DNA from: Nitrososphaerota archaeon
GTDB taxonomy: Archaea > Thermoproteota > Nitrososphaeria > Nitrososphaerales > JACQRY01
Direction of reading: 5' to 3'
Length of the DNA: 35,828 nucleotides
NCBI GenBank assembly: GCA_016184315.1
Contig: JACPCU010000004.1
Coordinates: 1 to 35,828, forward strand
Made by a program: the position numbers and the translations under genes. This document shows, in pieces, positions 25,248 to 31,565 of the stretch; position 1 is the first letter of the stretch, and the number at the start of each line of letters is the position of its first letter. Below the pieces are notes generated by a model that was given only the letters and a program-made list of their open reading frames with translations, was not told the origin of the DNA and did no database searches.

Positions 25248-25508
25248 ATGAAGGGAAACAGGATTGCATTAATTGCTGTAATCTGAATTCTAATGTTATT
25301 GGCTTGGGCGCCTTGGTTGACCGCGGAGTATGTTGTGAATAGGGTTGCAGAAAGGTTCGGAGGCGTTGACGCACATTTTTCCTATCTAGGTCAAGACATG
25401 GTAGTCAAAGATGTCCCCAAGAAGGTTGTTCGATTACCATTCGTAGCGTTAGTCTATTTTCCCAGCGAAGCCCTCTTCGTCGTCACATTCGCTGGAAACA
25501 TCCTGTGA
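25248..25508 (+). pseudogene. Small signal-anchored protein with in-frame TGA
   Basis: ATG at 25248 opens MKGNRIALIAVI, then TGA at 25284-25286, then the same frame continues ILMLLAWAPWLTAEYVVNRVAERF to a natural end FAGNIL and TGA. The pieces together form a hydrophobic signal/anchor and an extracytoplasmic domain of about 65 residues, so the first TGA looks like a nonsense mutation within the anchor. The ATG at 25293 could still give a 71-residue product. I do not recognise the family. It lies upstream of cas6 with no clear link to it. Confidence 0.5.
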
Positions 25509-25678
25509 CTTCATTGGATTCTAATGATTCACGGGATTTGGTGAACATCTAAAACATTCTTCATTTAATAATTGATCACGCACTTCTTGAACTATGCAAA
25601 CTGTCAGAGCTCCTTGGCTCAACGTGACATGGCGTAAGGTTTGTTTATCTATGTTTGATGTGTCTACGGGTCTTCGGG

Positions 25679-26491
25679 ATGCGTATTCTTCTGCGTCTTA
25701 GGCCTTTGCGTTCGGCGCCGTTTGTGAATGATTATCATTACCATGCGCAGGCTTTGCTCTATTCTTTCTTCAGGGAGGAGGGGCTTGTAGGGGTTCATGA
25801 TAAGCTTGGATACAAGTTCTTCTGTTTTTCGAATATCTTTCCTTTTGGAAATTATGTGGAGGGTGAGGACAAGTGTCTGCTGGTTTCATCGCCAAATATG
25901 GGTTTGATTCAGGCTGTTGAAAGGGGTGCTATGAGGAGAATGAATAATCGGGAGATGGTTTTGGTGGGTAAGGTTCCGTTTGTGGTTTCTGATGTGGGTA
26001 GGCCGTTTAGGCTTGGTGCGTCTGGTTTTGAGGTGGCTGTGAAGACTGCTACGCCTATTGTGTTGAGGATTCCTAGGTGGCGTTACTTGGAGTATGGGGT
26101 TAAGCCTGATGTTGAGTATGAGTATTTGTTTTGGAGGAGCGATGTTCCTTTGGAGGCGTTTGTGAAGCAGCTTCGTGATAATATGATGAAGAAGTTTAAG
26201 GAGTATTATGCTGGTGATTCTGATCTTAATTCGGTAGTGGAGGAGCGTCTTCTGCCTGAAATTCGTTATTATCGTTTCCTTAAGTCTGTTGCTATGCCTA
26301 TTAGGGTGAAGAGGCAGAAGCAGTTGGTCATAGGCTCACTGTGGCAGTTAGGCTTCTCTTTGAATAGTAAGCGTGAACAGGAGGTTTTGGAGTTTGCTGT
26401 TGACTGTGGGTTCGGTGAAAGAAACTCGCTAGGCTTTGGCTTTATCAATCTAGCCAATACAGAAAAAAGGATCGTCTCCAATATTAGTTAG
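25679..26491 (+). CDS. cas6: CRISPR endoribonuclease Cas6
   Basis: Cas6 cuts CRISPR transcripts within the repeat, leaving the 8-base 5' handle. The protein of about 270 residues has tandem ferredoxin-like (RAMP) folds and the glycine-rich loop CGFGERNSLGFGFIN near residues 243-256, the diagnostic Cas6 feature. Histidines near the N-terminus (DYHYHAQALLYSF, residues 20 and 22) are candidates for the catalytic site. The ATG at 25679 is preferred: it starts MRILLRLRPL, the usual first strand, whereas TTG at 25655 would add eight non-family residues. It stands apart from the effector operon, separated by two decayed toxin-antitoxin modules. Base use is visibly more AT-rich than in the housekeeping genes. 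Confidence 0.9.
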   Translation: MRILLRLRPLRSAPFVNDYHYHAQALLYSFFREEGLVGVHDKLGYKFFCFSNIFPFGNYVEGEDKCLLVSSPNMGLIQAVERGAMRRMNNREMVLVGKVPFVVSDVGRPFRLGASGFEVAVKTATPIVLRIPRWRYLEYGVKPDVEYEYLFWRSDVPLEAFVKQLRDNMMKKFKEYYAGDSDLNSVVEERLLPEIRYYRFLKSVAMPIRVKRQKQLVIGSLWQLGFSLNSKREQEVLEFAVDCGFGERNSLGFGFINLANTEKRIVSNIS

Positions 26492-26631
26492 CCTTAGGTC
26501 GCAGGTTCTTGGTGAAGCCCAACTAGATTCTGACTTCGGTAGATAATCTTGGTAGACAAGCAGGTGGATATGGAATTATCTTTTTGCTCACCAATTGAAT
26601 CAAAATTAGCTTGTTTCAAGAGAACTATGGT

Positions 26632-26642
26632 AGGATTGAAAG
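26632..26642 (+). repeat. Possible degenerate repeat tail between cas6 and the cas operon
   Basis: AGGATTGAAAG is identical to the last 11 bases of the solitary repeats and lies on the coding strand of the cas genes, in non-coding DNA. The upstream part does not match, so it could be chance. It is listed because degenerate repeats at this place encode guard RNAs in some archaeal systems. Confidence 0.25.
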
Positions 26643-26750
26643 CTAGAAAAATTATTGCAGGCGCCGTTGAACTTCGGACTTCGTTATGCATACGACTCCC
26701 TCATCAATTGGGTTATAAGGCATCAAAGGTGTTGCTGACCCAGAAATGAT

Positions 26751-27068
26751 ATGGTTGAGAATTTGATTGCTTACGACGGAAGAAGGATCAGGTTCCCTGA
26801 CACTTAAAGGATCCACATAGCTTATTTTCATCCAGAAGCGCTCGCAGATGAGAAGAAGATCGAGCTTACGTTGAGTGGGCCTGAACTAGTCACAAAAGGT
26901 GCTACTGAAGATACAAGAGTGTGTTATAGATTCTTCACAGAAACTCCTGTTACAGCCAAGTATCTGGCTGTCGTCATGAAACTCTTAGATGGGGAAGGCT
27001 TTATAGTGACCGCATGCCTTACAGACAGGGTGAAGAGAGGTAATATCGTATGGAGAAGAGCAAGCTGA
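26751..27068 (+). pseudogene. Toxin-like nuclease partner of DUF2283, with in-frame stop
   Basis: From ATG at 26751 the frame reads MVENLIAYDGRRIRFPDT, TAA (26805-26807), then continues without shift as RIHIAYFHPEALADEKKIE to TDRVKRGNIVWRRAS and a TGA. The whole resembles the small RelE/barnase-like or DUF4258-type proteins usually encoded just before DUF2283 genes (KYLAVVMKLLDGEGFIVTACLTDR is the typical C-terminal strand pair). The TAA removes the N-terminal third, so the toxin is probably inactive. The end overlaps the DUF2283 start by about 19 bases. Confidence 0.62.
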
Positions 27069-27268
27069 TAGTCAGCTATGATAAGGATGCTGACGTTGCA
27101 TACCTAAGCTTTGGAGAACCGAAACCCTCTGTGACTGAGGAGTTAGATGATTATGTTTTGGTGAGGCGAGATCCGAAGACGAGGGAGGTAAGAGGAGTCA
27201 CGATAATAAACTTCAGCAATTATTTCAAAGTGAAGAAAGAGATTAAAGTGGAGATTCCTGAGCCCTAG
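27050..27268 (+). CDS. DUF2283 family protein (probable antitoxin)
   Basis: A 72-residue protein with the DUF2283 pattern: IVSYDKDADVAYLSFGE, then DYVLVRRDPKTREVRGVTIINFSNY. Members are commonly paired with small RelE/barnase-like proteins and are thought to act as antitoxins, though this is by association. It is intact and overlaps the upstream toxin-like pseudogene, so it may be a surviving orphan antitoxin. It lies between cas6 and the cas8 operon. Confidence 0.8.
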   Translation: MEKSKLIVSYDKDADVAYLSFGEPKPSVTEELDDYVLVRRDPKTREVRGVTIINFSNYFKVKKEIKVEIPEP

Positions 27269-27287
27269 ACGCTAAGCGGCTCGCCGT

Positions 27288-27688
27288 CTATTCAAATACT
27301 CTCTGAACCCACTTTACTCGGTCAAAGTCAGAGTCGTTGGAGTAGATTTCCTTCACTCCAAGCCTTTCCATAGTCCGCAGTATCACGGCGTCGATGAAGT
27401 CGATTCCGAGTTCTCTAGCATCTGTGGCCGCGGGAAGAAAGTCTTCCCATGATGCGGGAAGCTTGCGCATAGCGACATATGAGTTGACGGCTCTGATGAA
27501 GGTTGAAACCTCGGGCTCTCCGCCGGTTGTATTCGAGCCAGTCGACAACCTCTTGGATGACAGCCGTGGAAGTCACCGCCTCTTGACCCTCCTCGATTCT
27601 CTTTAGAATCCGCCCAGGCAGCCTCGTAGGAATGCTGGGGTGCCCCAACTAATACGTATATGAAAACATTGGAGTCGATAAACCTCAT
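27288..27688 (-). pseudogene. VapC-like PIN-domain toxin, broken by two frameshifts
   Basis: The pieces lie in three frames in consistent order: MRFIDSNVFIYVLVGAPQHSY (first catalytic Asp), then ILKRIEEGQEAVTSTAVIQEVVDWLEYN, then GGEPEVSTFIRAVNSYVA to LGIDFIDAVILRTMERLGVKEIYSNDSDFDRVKWVQRVFE (the later Asp residues). Shifts are needed near 27620-27640 and 27525-27545. Intact, it would be a normal PIN ribonuclease of about 130 residues. Its ATG overlaps the antitoxin stop as ATGA, the classical vapBC coupling. As written, no active toxin can be made. Confidence 0.78.
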
Positions 27689-27944
27689 TGCGTACGCCAG
27701 CGTTTCCTCTGAAACCTAGCAGCCCCTGCCCTCCTAAGCTCGTTGTCAACAGGTTCCCTCACTTTCAGTCCAGCTGCTAACTTGTCTAGGGTCTCGGTGG
27801 GGTTAGGCACAGCGATTGGGGGAGGCTCAATATTTTTCCACTGGCAGCTTCAAGCGTTAACATATCACCCTCTTTGATTCCGACGCTCTCCCTAATCTGC
27901 TTTGGTATCGTTATCTTTCCCTTTTGGAGAACTTTCACGTGCAT
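27685..27944 (-). pseudogene. AbrB/VapB-type antitoxin with a frameshift
   Basis: The start MHVKVLQKGKITIPKQIRES is a clear SpoVT/AbrB swapped-hairpin domain, continuing VGIKEGDMLTLEAASGK. The reading then changes frame within a run of five A (plus-strand T-run at about 27834-27838) and resumes as NIEPPPIAVPNPTETLDKLAAGLK to RFQRKRWRTQ and a TGA that overlaps the PIN start. One missing A would explain it. Without the shift, a truncated protein of about 52 residues with an intact DNA-binding part would be made. The gene was too short or broken for simple gene finding. Confidence 0.75.
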
Positions 27945-28055
27945 AAGATTAGCTTACGGTGTATCTACGCGGATAACCTAAAAAGGTTTCCGACCGCCAG
28001 CTATACCTACAGATGAAGGATGTTTGGCGCCACGAATGCTCAACTCTAACCTTAT

Positions 28056-28065
28056 CTTTATTATC
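28056..28065 (+). promoter_or_regulatory. Putative TATA box for the cas8-cas4 operon
   Basis: CTTTATTATC lies about 40 bases before the GTG of cas8 in an AT-rich stretch between the divergent antitoxin remnant and the operon. It is a reasonable archaeal promoter by position; the call is inference. Confidence 0.3.
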
Positions 28066-28104
28066 GTTGCAAAAGGATAAAATCTTGTTCCCCATGATCG
28101 TGGT

Positions 28105-29616
28105 GTGCTTGTTAGGTTTCTCCGTGAAGCGACCACCGATGATAAGGAAATAGAGAAGAGATGGACCAAGACCACAGAAAGAGTCTTGGCTGTGGTGATG
28201 GCAGCTAAGACAGTTGAAAGCAAGGAGCTTGCCAAGAAGACTGGCTACTCGTTGGGAACTGTTCACGCTCAGCTAAGCATACTCAAGCGGATGGGGCTCA
28301 TCACTAAGGTAGATAGAGAAGATAGCGAATTAATTCAACGAGAAGAGAGTAGACTTGAAATGTCGCCTTCCTTTGTCCTAGAATCGACCGGGAATGGGTG
28401 GATTGACGTAGGACTTGTCGTTCTGGTTGATGATCTTAAAACTACTCAATCAATCAATGTTACTGAGCAAGATGGTTCTTATCTGGTAGAAGTTAACGAA
28501 ATAGAAACGTTACAGAATGCTCTAAGGAAGATTTTCGAGAGAATCAGAGAAAATGAGTACATTCGCCCTACAGGGAACAAGACCATGATATATGACACCG
28601 TAAAGCGAAAATTTGCGATCGTCGAAAAGATATCACTCGCAGGACCTGTCAACTTTCTCTTCAGCGGCGGCGACCTAAAGGTCAAGTATGATGAAGATAT
28701 ACAACTATCGCCAACTCAGGTTAAGGAATATGAGAATCTCAGAGAAAAGTACAAGAAAGTTGAGGGACATCAGTTTCCTAAACTAAACGACGGAAATAAT
28801 ATTCACAGTTCTAGGCCCAAGTTTAACTGGAACTACACGCCTTTACTTAGAGGAAGCGCCTCGATTTGCAGCTTTTGTGGTAAAGAAAGACCTTGTAAGA
28901 AGATCCACGCGAACAATTACCCGTTAAGTGTTGGCTCGAAGAATTTTCAAAACTTCTTCTCTAATCTTTCCAAAGAAGCGCTTACCTGTTCGATCTGTGA
29001 ATTAGCTTCTCTATTAGCGCCGAAAAGCATCATTTACAACTTGAATACGACTGAGGGTAGGTTATTCTTTTCCTACCCAAGAACGGATTCTCTCAGCGAG
29101 CTTGCAGAGTTTAGGAATGAGGTTCTTAGCTATTTTCCTAGAGTCTCATTTGCTGATAATTCTAGTATCGGTCTGGAAACGTGGAAATATCCTAAAATAT
29201 CGGAGAACATTATAGCAAGTACTTACAGAATGTACCGAACTTTAGCTAAAGCCAAGGATTCTGACCGTCTTCTATCAGTTGCTTCTTCAAAGGGATGGGA
29301 ATTCTATCTTCTCTCAAGATCTGGAAACGTAACGACTTTTGAAAGTCAAGATTACTTGGATGACTTACATTGGCTCTTCAGCGTGTATAAAAGGCTAGAT
29401 GATGATGGAGTCAATTTCTTGGAAGTTTTTGACAGTTTAGCTATTAAGAGAGGCCGTGATTGGATCACACGACTAAGGGAAATCTTCGCGGGGCGATTAA
29501 TACGGGGCGCAGAAGTCAGTACAATTTCCGAGCGAATTGTTAACGCCAAAGACTCTCCGGTGAGGGGTCTGACCGGTTTCTTGGAATCTTACATAAGCAT
29601 ATATAAGTATGCCTAA
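28105..29616 (+). CDS. cas8: Cas8 large subunit with N-terminal winged-helix domain
   Basis: Large subunit of the type I Cascade complex, likely for PAM recognition. The Cas8a1/Cst1-like part starts near residue 87 (SPSFVLESTGNGWIDVGLVVLVD, where family members have a TGNPFVDxG-type motif) and has a four-cysteine zinc site, CSFCGK (255, 258) and CSIC (295, 298). Residues 20-70 form a winged helix-turn-helix (VMAAKTVESKELAKKTGYSLGTVHAQLSILKRMGLITKV) that is not a usual part of Cas8. The two parts are in one frame; an internal ATG at 28360 could yield Cas8 without the HTH. It starts with GTG and leads the operon. The subtype (I-B-like, Tneap variant, or I-A) is not certain. Confidence 0.75.
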   Translation: MLVRFLREATTDDKEIEKRWTKTTERVLAVVMAAKTVESKELAKKTGYSLGTVHAQLSILKRMGLITKVDREDSELIQREESRLEMSPSFVLESTGNGWIDVGLVVLVDDLKTTQSINVTEQDGSYLVEVNEIETLQNALRKIFERIRENEYIRPTGNKTMIYDTVKRKFAIVEKISLAGPVNFLFSGGDLKVKYDEDIQLSPTQVKEYENLREKYKKVEGHQFPKLNDGNNIHSSRPKFNWNYTPLLRGSASICSFCGKERPCKKIHANNYPLSVGSKNFQNFFSNLSKEALTCSICELASLLAPKSIIYNLNTTEGRLFFSYPRTDSLSELAEFRNEVLSYFPRVSFADNSSIGLETWKYPKISENIIASTYRMYRTLAKAKDSDRLLSVASSKGWEFYLLSRSGNVTTFESQDYLDDLHWLFSVYKRLDDDGVNFLEVFDSLAIKRGRDWITRLREIFAGRLIRGAEVSTISERIVNAKDSPVRGLTGFLESYISIYKYA

Positions 29617-29630
29617 GTAATTATTCCCGC

Positions 29631-29933
29631 ATGGAAAAGTCGCTTGTTGATTATTGCAAAAAGGTTGGGAATCAAATAGGATATTATAGTGCTCAAAAAG
29701 ATTCTAAGACGCTTCTTTACGATCTGCAGAGATGCAAACGGTTCGACAAGTTTCTTGACGTGCTGGATAGGATCAAGAAAAGAATCCCTGAGCTGTCCAC
29801 TGATCTTGAGTTCTTCTACCAGACGGATCAAACCAATTGGAGGGAATACAAGGCATTGATCGGAATCTTCGCCAAAGACCAAGAGTTTAAGGTCACTTAT
29901 GCGAGATCGAAGAGTTCAGGAAGTGCGAATTAA
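29631..29933 (+). CDS. Candidate Cascade small subunit (Cas11-like)
   Basis: A 100-residue, charged, mainly helical protein (SLVDYCKKVGNQIGYYSAQKDS, KFLDVLDRIKKRIPELSTDL) between cas8 and cas7. Its TAA overlaps the cas7 ATG as TAATG, tying it to the complex. Small helical subunits (Csa5/Cse2-type, Cas11) sit at this place in other type I operons. No sequence family was recognised, so the role rests on size, helicity and position. A TATATAAG stretch near 29600 at the end of cas8 might be an internal promoter. Confidence 0.5.
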   Translation: MEKSLVDYCKKVGNQIGYYSAQKDSKTLLYDLQRCKRFDKFLDVLDRIKKRIPELSTDLEFFYQTDQTNWREYKALIGIFAKDQEFKVTYARSKSSGSAN

Positions 29934-30847
29934 TGTCCAAGTCAATAAGTATGACAATGATATTCAAGACATCTGCTGGAAGCATTAACGCAAGCTTCAC
30001 TGAAGAAAATGTAGGCGTGGTCAAGAAGGTGACATTACCAAATGGAGATGAACTACCATATGTTTCAGGACAGGCTATGAGAAGATACATCAGAGATAAG
30101 CTAGAGGAAATGGGCGAGAAGCTTTCTCCCGTTACCAAAGTAGTCGAAAAATCGGCGGCGTCTGCCTGTGACCCGATTAAGTATATTGATGATGACCTCT
30201 TTGGGTTCATGCTTGCAGGCAACGAAATCTTAAAGCGAATATCACCTGTGAAGGTATCTCCCGCAGTTGCCTTTTTCCCATTTAAGGACGATAGAGACCT
30301 TGGTGTACGGATAACCGATGAGGGAAAGAAAGATCCGACAAAATTAATGCCTCCCTTCGAAACAGAGGTCTACTACAATTACTTCTACTGGACTGTTCTC
30401 ATAGACCTAGCGCGGATAGGCAATTTTAGCACAGATAATTTTGCCAAAAGAAAAGTTCCACAAAACCTTGATCCTGCAGAAAAAAGAAGACGGTTAATCT
30501 TGTTACTCACCACTATTAGAGATCTTTGGGGCGGAGGAAAGCAGTCACGATTCTTAACAGACATATCACCAAAATTCGTGATCTACACGCGTCTATCAAC
30601 CAGAAAACCAATTCTCCTGGAGAGATTGAAGATGAGCAAGGAAGAAAATCTTGATCTGAATAGCGTCTCAGAGGCACTCACAGACGAACAAGAGATTATT
30701 GAAAAGTGCACAATTGGCGCAGTAAACGAATTTGCTGGAATAAAGGTTGGTCAACAGATAGCTATTGGAGACAAGGGCGCGAAGATATTGAGCATATCAC
30801 AGGCATTTGGGGAAATCATCAAAGATGCCGAGTCAGCAAGCCAATAA
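29933..30847 (+). CDS. cas7: Cas7 backbone protein (DevR/Cst2-like)
   Basis: The RAMP protein that polymerises along the crRNA in Cascade. The 304-residue protein shows the DevR/Csa2/Cst2 pattern: SMTMIFKTSAGSINASFTEE at the N-terminus, a thumb-containing middle with LPYVSGQAMRRYIRDKL, and LLLTTIRDLWGGGKQSRFLTDISPKFVIYT. The name DevR reflects an autoregulatory role proposed in Myxococcus. The start overlaps the upstream stop, and the end overlaps cas5 by 23 bases. Confidence 0.88.
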   Translation: MSKSISMTMIFKTSAGSINASFTEENVGVVKKVTLPNGDELPYVSGQAMRRYIRDKLEEMGEKLSPVTKVVEKSAASACDPIKYIDDDLFGFMLAGNEILKRISPVKVSPAVAFFPFKDDRDLGVRITDEGKKDPTKLMPPFETEVYYNYFYWTVLIDLARIGNFSTDNFAKRKVPQNLDPAEKRRRLILLLTTIRDLWGGGKQSRFLTDISPKFVIYTRLSTRKPILLERLKMSKEENLDLNSVSEALTDEQEIIEKCTIGAVNEFAGIKVGQQIAIGDKGAKILSISQAFGEIIKDAESASQ

Positions 30848-31565
30848 AGCAGTTAGGGTAAAAGTAAAGGGTCTCTTTAATTCATTTAAACCAAGACAAG
30901 ACATTAGATACCATAGAACAATGGAAATCCCTCCGCGAACAACTATTCTAGGCCTAGCAGGCGCAGCATTGGGACTAAGCACAGAGGAGATATATGTAAG
31001 ATGGAAGAATAATGATTGTTTAGATTCACTCGTAGACGCAGGCGTGATCCAAAATGGTTACGGCGGCAAGGTGACGGATTATTGGACGATAGTTAAATTC
31101 GCGGGTAGCAAGAGGCCCTTCCCAGCTATTCAAGTCAGAGAACAACTGTTCAAGGCAGGCTACTACATCTACCTAAGACCTAGAGAATCATCGATGATAA
31201 GCTTGATTGAAACCGCGTTTAACGATCCTAACTATCCATTAAGTCTAGGCAGGGATGACGAACTCATTAGAGTAGAGGAAGCCACCGTTGTAGACTTGGA
31301 GAAAGCTCATTCGCCGTTTACTATCTCTAATAGCATGATTCCAATAAATGTTGTTGAAAGTCTTGACAAAGAATCAAGAGCTAGACTGCTTTCATCTTTC
31401 GCCATCTATGACCTTCCACGCTCTTTTACTATCAAGAAACGAGGTGAAAGATGGGAAACAGATCGAAGAAAATATGTCTATTTGTCATATCCAGCTAGAG
31501 TGGACTCGGACAATGTAGAAGCTTATCGTGATTCTACTAGTGATAGATGCTTTGTATTCCTATGA
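30825..31565 (+). CDS. cas5: Cas5 RAMP protein
   Basis: Cas5 caps the crRNA 5' handle in Cascade. The protein of about 246 residues begins with the Cas5 N-terminal strand and helix (VRVKVKGLFNSFKPRQDIRYHRTMEIPPRTTILGLAGAALGL), the family signature, followed by LSLGRDDELIRVEEA. The ATG at 30825 is preferred to the TTG at 30807, which would add six residues of non-family sequence. The gene overlaps cas7 upstream and cas3 downstream, typical of the tightly packed operon. Confidence 0.88.
   Translation: MPSQQANKAVRVKVKGLFNSFKPRQDIRYHRTMEIPPRTTILGLAGAALGLSTEEIYVRWKNNDCLDSLVDAGVIQNGYGGKVTDYWTIVKFAGSKRPFPAIQVREQLFKAGYYIYLRPRESSMISLIETAFNDPNYPLSLGRDDELIRVEEATVVDLEKAHSPFTISNSMIPINVVESLDKESRARLLSSFAIYDLPRSFTIKKRGERWETDRRKYVYLSYPARVDSDNVEAYRDSTSDRCFVFL

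Noticed and set aside
25284-25286. TGA read as selenocysteine or tryptophan
   Set aside because: No recoding element is seen, the residue falls in a membrane anchor, and a nearby pseudogene has a TAA instead, so ordinary decay is simpler.
27288-27688. Programmed frameshifting in the PIN gene
   Set aside because: Two separate shifts plus one in the antitoxin, with no clear slippery site in the toxin, point to decay or sequencing indels.
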